NCBI RefSeq assembly: GCF_003007785.1
Contig: NZ_PXOH01000018.1
Coordinates: 44,151-108,150, forward strand
From: Aphanothece hegewaldii CCALA 016
Lineage (GTDB): Bacteria; Cyanobacteriota; Cyanobacteriia; Cyanobacteriales; Microcystaceae
Length of the DNA stretch: 64,000 nucleotides
Direction of reading: 5' to 3'
Position numbers and translations under genes: made by a program. This document shows positions 1-7,730 of the stretch, piece by piece (position 1 is the first letter of the stretch; each line of letters opens with the position of its first letter). The notes beneath the pieces were generated by a model, which saw only the letters and a list, made by a program, of their open reading frames with translations, was not told the DNA's origin and did no database searches.

Positions 1-2
1 GT

Positions 3-3000
3 GATTATATAAATTGGTATCAAACTCGTAAAGATACTAAAGATAAACCTGTTATCGGTATTTTATTATACCGTAAACACGTTATTTCTAAACAGCCCTA
101 TATTAATCAACTGATTCGATACTTTGAAGCAGAAAACCTCATCCCCGTACCAATATTTATTAATGGTGTAGAAGGTCATGTTGTTGTTAGAGATTGGTTA
201 ACGACTACTTATGAAACTCAACAACGCAAAAATGGCAATATTGAAACACCTTCTTTATCAGATGAAGCAATAGAAATTAATGCTATTGTATCAACGATTG
301 GCTTTCCTTTAGTAGGTGGACCTGCGGGTAGTATGGAAGCAGGAAGACAAGTAGAAGTGGCTAAAAGAATTCTCTCTGCTAAGAACATTCCTTATCTCAT
401 TGCAGCACCTTTATTAATACAAGATATTCACTCTTGGACAAGACAAGGAATTGGGGGTTTACAAAGTGTTGTTTTATATGCTTTACCAGAGTTAGACGGT
501 GCAATAGATACGATTCCAATTGGTGGTTTAGTAGGGGAAAATATTTATTTAATTCCTGAGCGAGTTCAGCGTTTAATCGGTCGTTTAAAAAGTTGGATTA
601 AATTAAAAAATACCTCACCTAATGAACGAAAAATTGCGATTATTTTATACGGATTTCCTCCAGGTTATGGTGCAACAGGAACCGCAGCATTATTAAATGT
701 TCCTCGAAGTTTAGTTAAATTTTTACAAGCATTACAAAAAGAAGGATATACAGTAAATAATCTTCCCGATGATGGAGAAAAGATTATTACTCAGGTGAAA
801 GAAGCGGACGAAAATACAATTGCAGAAGACAATAAAGTTAATGTACAAACACTCGAAAAATGGTTAGGTTATTTATTAACATCTCGCATCGAAAAACAAT
901 GGAAATCTTTAACGAATACGGGTATTAAAACCGTTGGTGAGGATTTTTATTTAGGGGGAATTCAACTCGGTAATATTTGGATTGGAGTACAACCACCGTT
1001 AGGTATTTCGGGTGATCCAATGCGCTTAATGTTTGAAAAAGATTTAACCCCACATCCACAATATGCAGCTTTTTATAAGTGGTTAGAAAATGAGTTTAAA
1101 GCGGATGCTGTAGTTCATTTTGGAATGCACGGGACAGTCGAATGGCTACCAGGTTCACCCCTCGGAAATACGGGGTATTCTTGGTCAGATATTTTATTAG
1201 GGAATCTTCCTAATTTATACATTTATGCGGCGAATAATCCATCTGAATCGATTTTAGCTAAACGTCGCGGATATGGTGTTTTAATTTCCCATAATGTACC
1301 TCCTTATGGACGTGCAGGTTTATACAAAGAATTAATGATTTTACGAGATTTAATTGCAGAATTTAGAGAAGATACTGATAAAAATTTAGCATTAAGAGAT
1401 GTGATTTGCCAGAAAATTATTGATACTGGTATAGAGACAGATTGTCCATTTGATCAAGGACTAGAATTGAGTATAGAAAATGCTCGTTTGTTTAGCAAAA
1501 ATGCACTAATTCAGTATTTTGTCAAGGTATATGAATATCTACAAATTGTCGAACAAAGATTGTTTTCATCGGGTTTACATACATTAGGAGAATCTCCAAA
1601 CGATGAAGCTTTAAAATCTTATTTACAAGCTTATTTTAATGAAAGTATCTCTGAGAAAAATATTGATTATATTGTTGCTCGAAGAGAAGCAGAAATTATT
1701 AGTAAAAATGGTTTATCTGAAACTATACAAGAAGCTGTAAAAATTCGTGATTTATTAGAGCAAAATACCGATGAATTGACGAATCTTATTAGAGGTTTAA
1801 ATGGCGAATATATTCCACCAGCACCAGGAGGAGATTTACTTAGAGATGGTATCGGAGTATTACCAACTGGGAGAAATATTCATGCTTTAGATCCTTATAG
1901 AATGCCTTCTCCTGCTGCTTATATTCGAGGGCAAGAAATCGCTAAAAAAGTGATTCAACAACATCAGATAGAAAAAGGAAATTATCCTGAGACAATAGCA
2001 GTTATGTTATGGGGTTTAGATATTATTAAAACGAAGGGAGAATCATTAGGTATTTTATTAGAATTAGTCGGTGCAGAACCCATAAAAGAAGGCACGGGAA
2101 GAATTGTTAGATATGAACTAAAACCATTAGAAAAGCTTGAACATCCTCGGATTGATATTTTAGCTAATCTTTCTGGTATTTTTCGAGATACTTTTACGAA
2201 TATTATTGATTTATTAGATGATTTATTTTTACGCGCTGCTGAAATAGAGGAACCCGAAGAAATGAACTTTATTCGTAAACATTATCTTGCTTTGCAAAAA
2301 CAGGGTATAGAAAATGCTTCGGCGAGACTTTTTTCTAATCCTGCGGGTGATTTTGGTTCTTTAGTTAATGATCAAATTGTCGATGGAAACTGGAATAATC
2401 AAGAAGAATTGGCTAATACTTGGGAAAAAAGAAATATGTTTAGTTATGGGAGAGATAAAGGAAAAGCTAGACCAGAAATTCTGAATCAATTATTACAAAC
2501 CAGTGAAAGAATTGTTCAAGAAATAGACTCTGTTGAATACGGTTTAACTGATATTCAAGAATATTATGCTAATACAGGAGGTTTGAAATTAGCCGCAGAG
2601 AAACAAAGCGAAAAAAAAGTAACAGCTAGTTTTATTGAAAGTTTTTCTAAAGATACAACACCTCGTAAATTAGAAGACTTATTACGCTTAGAATATCGTA
2701 CCAAATTATTAAACCCTAAATGGGCAGAATCAATGATTAATCAAGGTTCTGGAGGTGCATACGAAATATCTCAACGAATGACAGCTTTAATCGGTTGGGG
2801 AGGAACCGCAAATTTTACTGATGAATGGGTTTATAATCAAGCTGCGGATACCTATGCTTTAGACTCCCAAATGGCGGAAAAAATTAGAAAAGTAAACCCA
2901 GAAGCATTTCGCAATATTGTCGGAAGATTATTAGAAGCAAATGGGCGTGGTTTTTGGAATGCAGATGAGGAAAAACTTGAGCAGTTACAAGATTTATATA

Positions 3001-3035
3001 ATTTAACGGATGAAGCAATAGAAGGTGTAGAATGA
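3..3035 (+). CDS. chlH: Magnesium chelatase subunit H (ChlH), 5' end outside the window
   Basis: This is the large porphyrin-binding subunit of Mg-chelatase, which with ChlI and ChlD inserts Mg2+ into protoporphyrin IX, the first committed step of chlorophyll synthesis. The reading frame is open from base 3, so the visible 1010 residues are the C-terminal part; the family is usually about 1330 residues and roughly 320 are missing at the left edge. The first internal ATG at 333 is not the true start. Family signatures seen are GGPAGSMEAGRQ, a TRQGIGGLQSVVLYALPELD stretch, YGFPPGYGATGTAALLNVPR, HFGMHGTVEWLPG and a GGDLLRDG segment. CobN is a related family, but the close match to these ChlH motifs makes ChlH much more likely. 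Cyanobacteria can carry a second ChlH-like paralogue, which cannot be excluded here. Confidence 0.93.
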   Translation, partial: DYINWYQTRKDTKDKPVIGILLYRKHVISKQPYINQLIRYFEAENLIPVPIFINGVEGHVVVRDWLTTTYETQQRKNGNIETPSLSDEAIEINAIVSTIGFPLVGGPAGSMEAGRQVEVAKRILSAKNIPYLIAAPLLIQDIHSWTRQGIGGLQSVVLYALPELDGAIDTIPIGGLVGENIYLIPERVQRLIGRLKSWIKLKNTSPNERKIAIILYGFPPGYGATGTAALLNVPRSLVKFLQALQKEGYTVNNLPDDGEKIITQVKEADENTIAEDNKVNVQTLEKWLGYLLTSRIEKQWKSLTNTGIKTVGEDFYLGGIQLGNIWIGVQPPLGISGDPMRLMFEKDLTPHPQYAAFYKWLENEFKADAVVHFGMHGTVEWLPGSPLGNTGYSWSDILLGNLPNLYIYAANNPSESILAKRRGYGVLISHNVPPYGRAGLYKELMILRDLIAEFREDTDKNLALRDVICQKIIDTGIETDCPFDQGLELSIENARLFSKNALIQYFVKVYEYLQIVEQRLFSSGLHTLGESPNDEALKSYLQAYFNESISEKNIDYIVARREAEIISKNGLSETIQEAVKIRDLLEQNTDELTNLIRGLNGEYIPPAPGGDLLRDGIGVLPTGRNIHALDPYRMPSPAAYIRGQEIAKKVIQQHQIEKGNYPETIAVMLWGLDIIKTKGESLGILLELVGAEPIKEGTGRIVRYELKPLEKLEHPRIDILANLSGIFRDTFTNIIDLLDDLFLRAAEIEEPEEMNFIRKHYLALQKQGIENASARLFSNPAGDFGSLVNDQIVDGNWNNQEELANTWEKRNMFSYGRDKGKARPEILNQLLQTSERIVQEIDSVEYGLTDIQEYYANTGGLKLAAEKQSEKKVTASFIESFSKDTTPRKLEDLLRLEYRTKLLNPKWAESMINQGSGGAYEISQRMTALIGWGGTANFTDEWVYNQAADTYALDSQMAEKIRKVNPEAFRNIVGRLLEANGRGFWNADEEKLEQLQDLYNLTDEAIEGVE

Positions 3036-3066
3036 TTTTGTTAGATTTTTGCTCGCTTAATAATGC

Positions 3067-3179
3067 CAGAGAATAAATTCTCTGTCTCTAACGCAAAAGT
3101 CGGTTAAAACCGACTCACCGTAAAAGTTTTAATCCGTTAAAACGGATTTTAGCTTTGAGCCGTAAAATTTATTTTACGG
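3067..3179. repeat. Composite palindrome element, copy A
   Basis: Four near-perfect palindromes follow each other between chlH and the next gene: 3067-3084 (CAGAGAAT-AA-ATTCTCTG), 3098-3115 (AGTCGGTT-AA-AACCGACT), 3131-3148 (AATCCGTT-AA-AACGGATT) and 3160-3179 (CCGTAAAAT-TT-ATTTTACGG). Between the third and fourth lies TTTTAGCTTTGAGC. The same architecture recurs at 5814-5947 and 58759-58867. It may also end chlH transcription, but no long T tract follows. Confidence 0.8.
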
Positions 3180-3270
3180 TGGTATATGCTAACATCATTA
3201 ACTTGTTAACTGCAATTATTTCGTGATGTTATAACACAATAAACTTAAAACATTATAAAAATAACTTTTT

Positions 3271-3948
3271 ATGACTCTTTGTCAAAACAAATTTGATATC
3301 ATCTTTGTGCCTCAAGGTTCAGAATATCGCGCTGTTTGTCGGGTAATTAGGAAACAAAATAGTGATATTTCTATTGTATCGATTCCGATGGGTTATCGGG
3401 CTTCAAGTCTCTATTTTCAGCAATGGCTACAATCTTCAAATTTTATGGCTAAACCACCGCGTCAGGTAATATTAATGGGGTTAGCAGGAAGTTTATCACC
3501 TCAATATCGCGTCGGACAAATTGTTTTATATCAACAGTGTGGGAAATTAGAAAATAATCAGGTAACTTGGCGAGATTGTAATTATTTACCTGTTTTAGAA
3601 AAAGCCAATTTGGTTAAAGGATGGACAAGCGATCGCATTATTTGTTCTACAATAGAAAAGCAGCATCTTTATCAGACATATGGTGTTGAAGTCGTCGATA
3701 TGGAAGGATTTTCTATCTTAGAAGCATTGCAACCGATGGGAATAAACGTAGCTATTTTACGCGTAATCAGTGATGATGCTCAACACAATTTACCCAATTT
3801 AGAAGGAACGATTAGTCTTGATGGCCAACTTCAACCGATTCCTTTAGCTGTTAAAATGTTACAACAACCGATCGCATCTTTAAAATTAATTCAAGGCTCT
3901 TTAGTCGGATTAAAAGTATTAGAACAAGTTGCTAGAGAAATTTGTTGA
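3271..3948 (+). CDS. Nucleoside phosphorylase / MTA-SAH nucleosidase-like protein
   Basis: This 225-residue protein looks like a member of the PNP/UDP phosphorylase superfamily, which cleaves the glycosidic bond of purine nucleosides or of methylthioadenosine and S-adenosylhomocysteine. Supporting motifs are a glycine-rich MGLAGSL at residues 69-75, VVDMEGF at 141-147 (the Met-Glu pair that contacts ribose in the family) and RVISDDA at 164-170, where the Asp would be the general acid. It is a little short and divergent in the N-terminal third, so the substrate is not assignable. It stands alone after a repeat-filled 235-bp gap and is followed by rseP on the same strand. Confidence 0.65.
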   Translation: MTLCQNKFDIIFVPQGSEYRAVCRVIRKQNSDISIVSIPMGYRASSLYFQQWLQSSNFMAKPPRQVILMGLAGSLSPQYRVGQIVLYQQCGKLENNQVTWRDCNYLPVLEKANLVKGWTSDRIICSTIEKQHLYQTYGVEVVDMEGFSILEALQPMGINVAILRVISDDAQHNLPNLEGTISLDGQLQPIPLAVKMLQQPIASLKLIQGSLVGLKVLEQVAREIC

Positions 3949-4020
3949 TGAGCAGTATCTTTATATCATGCTCTACAATGGTCAGAAGTAAGCTAGTTTA
4001 CCTATTAATCTAAATTGATT

Positions 4021-5112
4021 ATGTCAGTTTTGGCAGCGATCGCAGTTTTAGCCCTTCTTATAGTTGTACACGAACTCGGACACTTTTTAGCCGCTCGTCT
4101 CCAAGGAATTCGTGTTAATCGTTTTTCCATTGGTTTTGGCCCTGTTTTAGCCAAATATCAAGGAAAAGAAACCGAATACGCCGTGCGTGCTTTTCCTTTG
4201 GGGGGATATGTCGGATTTCCTGATGATGATGAAGATAGTCCTATTCCACCCGATGACCCAGATTTACTCCGCAATCGTCCGATTTTAGATCGTACAATTG
4301 TCATTAGTGCGGGTGTCATCGCTAATTTAATTTTTGCTTATTTTCTCTTGGTCAGTCAAGTGGCTACCGTCGGCTATCCTGATATTCAGTATAAACCAGG
4401 TGTCATAGTTCCCCAAGTGATGGCAAAAGATTTATCGGTTGCTGCTATTGCAGGGATCAAAGAAGGTGATATTGTATTATCGGTCAATAATCAAACTCTT
4501 GGTGCATCACAAGACGCTTTAATTAACCTCAGAGGCACGATTCAAAATTCACCCGAAAAACCGCTAAATTTGACAATTAAACGGGGTGAAGAGTCTTTAA
4601 ACCTTACAGTAACGCCCGAACGCGGTGCAGATGGTAAAGGTAAAATTGGGGTCGTTTTATCACCCAATGGAGAACAAATTCGTCGCAAAGCTGATAATGT
4701 ACTAAAAGCATTTGTACTAGGCGCAGATGAATTTCAACGCATCGCGGTTTTAACGGTTAAAGGTTTTTGGCAACTGGTGAGCAATTTTCAAGAAAACGCC
4801 CAACAAGTCGCCGGTCCCGTTAAGATAGTAGAATATGGTGCAGCGATCGCTCGTAATGATATTTCTAATCTAATTCAATTTGCGGCTCTTATTAGCATTA
4901 ACCTAGCCATCTTAAATATCCTACCCTTACCTGCTTTAGATGGCGGTCAATTAGCATTTTTATTAATTGAGGGGATAATTGGTAAACCGTTACCGATGAA
5001 ACTTCAAGAAGGAATTATGCAAACTGGGTTATTTCTTCTCTTGGGTTTAGGGGTTTTTCTCATCGTGCGAGATACTGTCAACCTAGCCGTTTTTCAAGGA
5101 CTTTTTCAATAG
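4021..5112 (+). CDS. rseP: RseP-type site-2 membrane metalloprotease
   Basis: This is an intramembrane zinc protease of the M50 family, acting in the plasma or thylakoid membrane on membrane-anchored substrates such as anti-sigma factors. The first transmembrane helix holds the zinc motif HELGH at residues 17-21. A PDZ-like domain follows at about 120-200, and the C-terminal helices hold NILPLPALDGGQ, whose Asp is the third zinc ligand. The ATG at 4021 is chosen over an in-frame TTG two codons upstream, giving 363 residues, the normal size. The stop codon touches the ATG of nth, so the two genes are probably co-transcribed. Confidence 0.92.
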   Translation: MSVLAAIAVLALLIVVHELGHFLAARLQGIRVNRFSIGFGPVLAKYQGKETEYAVRAFPLGGYVGFPDDDEDSPIPPDDPDLLRNRPILDRTIVISAGVIANLIFAYFLLVSQVATVGYPDIQYKPGVIVPQVMAKDLSVAAIAGIKEGDIVLSVNNQTLGASQDALINLRGTIQNSPEKPLNLTIKRGEESLNLTVTPERGADGKGKIGVVLSPNGEQIRRKADNVLKAFVLGADEFQRIAVLTVKGFWQLVSNFQENAQQVAGPVKIVEYGAAIARNDISNLIQFAALISINLAILNILPLPALDGGQLAFLLIEGIIGKPLPMKLQEGIMQTGLFLLLGLGVFLIVRDTVNLAVFQGLFQ

Positions 5113-5790
5113 ATGAGTCTAACTCGAAAATGGGCTAGTAAAAAACAACGGGCGTTAGAAATTTTACTCATTCTAAAGCGTCTTTATCCCGATGCTACGT
5201 GTAGTCTAACCTATGAAACTCCCGTACAATTACTTGTCGCCACGATTCTTTCTGCCCAGTGTACTGACGAACGGGTTAATAAAGTCACTCCGGCTTTATT
5301 TGCCCGTTTTCCTGATGCGAAATCTTTAGCGAGCGCCGATAGAGAAGAAATAGAAATACTAATCCGTTCTACTGGATTTTATCGCAACAAAGCCAAAAAT
5401 ATCCAAGGGGCTTGTCAAAAAATTATCACTGAATTTGCGGGAGAAGTTCCACAGCAAATGGAACAATTACTTACACTTCCCGGTGTTGCCCGAAAAACGG
5501 CTAATGTTGTTTCAGCCCATGCTTACGGTAACATACAAGGGGTGACGGTAGATACTCATGTCAAGCGTCTCAGTGGAAGATTAGGTTTAACCGAAGAAAC
5601 AGACCCCGTTAAAATAGAACGAGATTTAATGCGTATATTACCCCAAAATGACTGGGAAAATTATTCAATTAGTATTATTTTTCATGGTCGGGCAGTTTGT
5701 AAAGCGAGAAACCCAGACTGTGTAGTGTGTGAATTATCTCATTTATGTCCCTCTGCTATGCTACCAACATTGGATACCGTCAGGGATTAA
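5113..5790 (+). CDS. nth: Endonuclease III
   Basis: This DNA glycosylase/AP lyase removes oxidised pyrimidines in base-excision repair. The helix-hairpin-helix segment LPGVARKTA (residues 122-130) contains the catalytic Lys128, and Asp147 lies in VDTHVKR. Four cysteines at 196, 203, 206 and 212 have the C-X6-C-X2-C-X5-C spacing of the 4Fe-4S cluster. It starts immediately after the rseP stop. The last few codons and the stop lie inside a CCGTCAGGGATTAA sequence that is repeated 33 bp downstream as the start of palindrome element B, so the extreme C-terminus may have been rewritten by that element. Confidence 0.95.
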   Translation: MSLTRKWASKKQRALEILLILKRLYPDATCSLTYETPVQLLVATILSAQCTDERVNKVTPALFARFPDAKSLASADREEIEILIRSTGFYRNKAKNIQGACQKIITEFAGEVPQQMEQLLTLPGVARKTANVVSAHAYGNIQGVTVDTHVKRLSGRLGLTEETDPVKIERDLMRILPQNDWENYSISIIFHGRAVCKARNPDCVVCELSHLCPSAMLPTLDTVRD

Positions 5791-5813
5791 TGGAAGTTAG
5801 TATATTAGTCCGT

Positions 5814-5947
5814 CAGGGATTAAAATCCCTGTCTCGTAGAGACGCGCCATGGCGCGTCTCTACAGTCGGTTGAAACCGACTAATTTTCAGGTATAAGAGT
5901 CCGTTTTAAAGGACTTTAGCTTTGAGCGATGAAAGTTATTTCATGGT
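5814..5947. repeat. Composite palindrome element, copy B
   Basis: This element fills much of the 381-bp gap between nth and the HPP gene. It contains the palindromes CAGGGATT-AA-AATCCCTG (5814-5831), a 28-bp perfect palindrome (5836-5863), AGTCGGTT-GA-AACCGACT (5864-5881) and an imperfect AGTCCGTT-TT-AAAGGACT (5898-5915). Then come TTTAGCTTTGAGC and an imperfect ATGAAA/TTTCAT hairpin before TGGTGG. Order and spacer words match copy A at 3067-3179. The rest of the gap (5948-6171) is AT-rich and presumably holds the HPP promoter, but no convincing -35/-10 pair stands out. Confidence 0.8.
5836..5863. repeat. 28-bp perfect palindrome of the GTAGAGAC family, nested in element B
   Basis: The half-site GTAGAGACGCGCCA is followed exactly by its reverse complement, with CCATGG at the centre. 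Related copies are at 8820-8847 (one mismatch) and 61732-61759 (more decayed). Here it sits between the first and second hairpins of composite element B, where copies A and C have other sequence. Confidence 0.85.
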
Positions 5948-6171
5948 GGACTAAAAACTTAACAATTTCCCTGAGACGGATTTGAGCATAAAAAAACCTG
6001 AACAATAAGATTGGAAAAATCTGTATTTTTAGATACTTTTTTCTAGCTTTTTCATAGATTGTTAGGATATACTGACATAAGTCAAAGTTTTTTGTATCTT
6101 TTATAGCAAACTTGACCCCGTATCAATAAATTTTTTTTCATCCTGTTTTTAGATGATGGGTTGTTTGATGA

Positions 6172-6729
6172 ATGTTAAATTACAAAAAAGTTCGGTTGAA
6201 ATGGGAAAGTTATTGTTTTAAGATCATCGGAAGATGGCGATCGTGTCCTATAACGTGTCCAATTAATAGACCTCATCACAGATATGTTTTTTGGAGTTGG
6301 GTCGGTAGTTTCTTGGCAATAGCAGCGACATCTTATCTTTCTCTAAAAACGAATTCGCCTTTACTGATGGCTCCTTTTGGTGCTACAAGTGTATTAATCT
6401 TTGGTGTACCTGAAAGCCCTTTAGCGCAACCTCGTAATTTAATCGGTGGTAATCTTTTAGCGGCTCTAGTTAGCCTAACTATATTACATCTTTTCGGTTC
6501 TTCTCCTTGGACAATAGGACTGGCTGTCTCTACTGCGATAGGAATGATGCAGCTTACAGGAACTTTACATCCACCTTCGGGAGCCGTTGCGTTAGTCGTA
6601 ATGATGACGAAACCTAACTGGCACTTTTTAGTAACTCCTACCTTAGAAGGCTCTTTAATTATGTTATCCTGCGCTGTAGTTTTCAATAATTTGGCGGAGG
6701 ATAGAACTTATCCCAAACATTGGTTGTAA
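6172..6729 (+). CDS. HPP family membrane protein
   Basis: This is a 185-residue integral membrane protein with about four hydrophobic helices and the family hallmark LHPPSGA near residue 142. MAPFGATSVLIFGVP and the basic PRNLIGGN loop are also typical of HPP proteins. Some cyanobacterial and chloroplast HPP proteins have been shown to transport nitrite, so a role in nitrite uptake is possible here, but no nitrate or nitrite assimilation gene lies nearby to support it. The N-terminal 35 residues are basic and rich in Cys and Trp, and the start at 6172 is the first ATG in this frame after a stop-filled leader; no strong ribosome binding site marks it. Confidence 0.8.
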   Translation: MLNYKKVRLKWESYCFKIIGRWRSCPITCPINRPHHRYVFWSWVGSFLAIAATSYLSLKTNSPLLMAPFGATSVLIFGVPESPLAQPRNLIGGNLLAALVSLTILHLFGSSPWTIGLAVSTAIGMMQLTGTLHPPSGAVALVVMMTKPNWHFLVTPTLEGSLIMLSCAVVFNNLAEDRTYPKHWL

Positions 6730-6763
6730 CGCATTTTATCTTTAATAACAAAACCCGATTTTA

Positions 6764-7204
6764 TTACTCTGGGTTTTCGCCACCAACACTAATATCAGTA
6801 TTATAAATCTGAGCATTAGTAAGATTGAGTCTGTCTAAAGATGCCCCAGTTACATCGGTATCGTAGAGCATCGCTTGAGTTAAATTCACTTGATGTAGAG
6901 TAGTATTATTGAGGCTGGCATTTGTTAATAAAGCTTTGCTGAGATTTGCACCCGTAAGATTCGCCCCTGTTAAATCTGCCCCTTCTAGATTAGAATTTGT
7001 CAGGTTAGCCCCTTCTAGATTAGCATTTCTTAAATCAGCACCGATTAAATGTGCGCCTCTCAAATCTGCTCCCCGTAAGTCACAGTTGGCACATTCACCC
7101 GTTTTGATGAGTTGGTTAAACTGGGTTTGATTTTCGGCGGCGGCTGGATTAATAGCCATCCAGGGTGTTATAAGTGCGAAACTAAATAATATAGCTCGTA
7201 ACAT
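6764..7204 (-). CDS. Secreted pentapeptide-repeat protein
   Basis: The protein has a short N-terminal signal peptide ending near NPAAAEN. A CANCDL motif follows, then about sixteen tandem A(D/N)LXX pentapeptides such as LRGADLRGAHLIGADL, which would fold as a right-handed quadrilateral beta-helix. With 146 residues it is a typical small exported or lumenal cyanobacterial pentapeptide protein, whose functions are mostly unknown. A strong GGAGG lies 7-8 bases upstream of the ATG and fixes the start. It converges on the HPP gene with a 34-bp gap. Confidence 0.85.
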   Translation of the reverse strand: MLRAILFSFALITPWMAINPAAAENQTQFNQLIKTGECANCDLRGADLRGAHLIGADLRNANLEGANLTNSNLEGADLTGANLTGANLSKALLTNASLNNTTLHQVNLTQAMLYDTDVTGASLDRLNLTNAQIYNTDISVGGENPE

Positions 7205-7400
7205 ATTGTTTTCCTCCGTGTAAGTTCTGCTGATTAAGGCTTGATACTAATCATCTTATAACTTTTGCGAATTGTTAAAATCATACGATTGGTTGAACCT
7301 TTTGTGGAGCGAATTTCAACCCTTTGAACGAGAAAGACGCACTACTTTTAGCACGTCTTGTCTATTTTGTCTAGAGTATAAATCATAAAATGCGATCGTT

Positions 7401-7565
7401 TTAGTCCTTAGTCCAGCGACAAATCAGTTTACCCGTTTCGTCTTTTACCCATTGAGCAATAAGACGCTTTTCTGCTGGTATTGATTTGGGTAAGCTTTGA
7501 TAGACTTCTTGTACAATGCGTGAGTCGAGCAGATTGATGATGGGTTGGGTAATAACGAGCAGCAT
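7401..7565 (-). CDS. Small hypothetical protein, 54 residues
   Basis: An ATG with a GGGGAA ribosome-binding-like sequence opens a 54-codon frame ending at TAA 7401. The product has alternating charged and hydrophobic residues, a PAEKRLIAQWVKDETGKL segment and a C-terminal CRWTKD. It looks like a genuine small globular protein rather than a random frame, and an in-frame stop just upstream bounds the start. No family is recognised. It lies alone in the 526-bp gap between the pentapeptide and GDSL genes on their strand; a weak AAGACG/CGTCTT hairpin at 7334-7359 lies downstream of it. Confidence 0.5.
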   Translation of the reverse strand: MLLVITQPIINLLDSRIVQEVYQSLPKSIPAEKRLIAQWVKDETGKLICRWTKD

Positions 7566-7700
7566 GGATTCATTCCCCGTTTACATAGCTTTAACGTTTG
7601 CTTGATGTTTTCTTAACCTTATATTAACCAATATAGACTAGAAAATTATGTATCCTATTAAACGATCGCTAAAAATCAGACCTTAGATGTATTAAAGGGA

Positions 7701-7719
7701 GGGTTTGGCGACCAAACCC
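7701..7719. repeat. GGGTTTGG...CCAAACCC palindrome
   Basis: GGGTTTGG and CCAAACCC are separated by CGA and followed by CCTACAG, just past the stop of the GDSL gene. Related sequences occur at 29952-30006 and 55892-55915, each just downstream of a gene, so this is a small dispersed repeat family that may help end transcripts. Confidence 0.6.
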
Positions 7720-7730
7720 CTACAGTTCTT

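Noticed and set aside
6909..7130. A frame opposite the pentapeptide gene
   Set aside because: It is the mirror of the repeated pentapeptide codons on the other strand and has a repetitive, unnatural composition.
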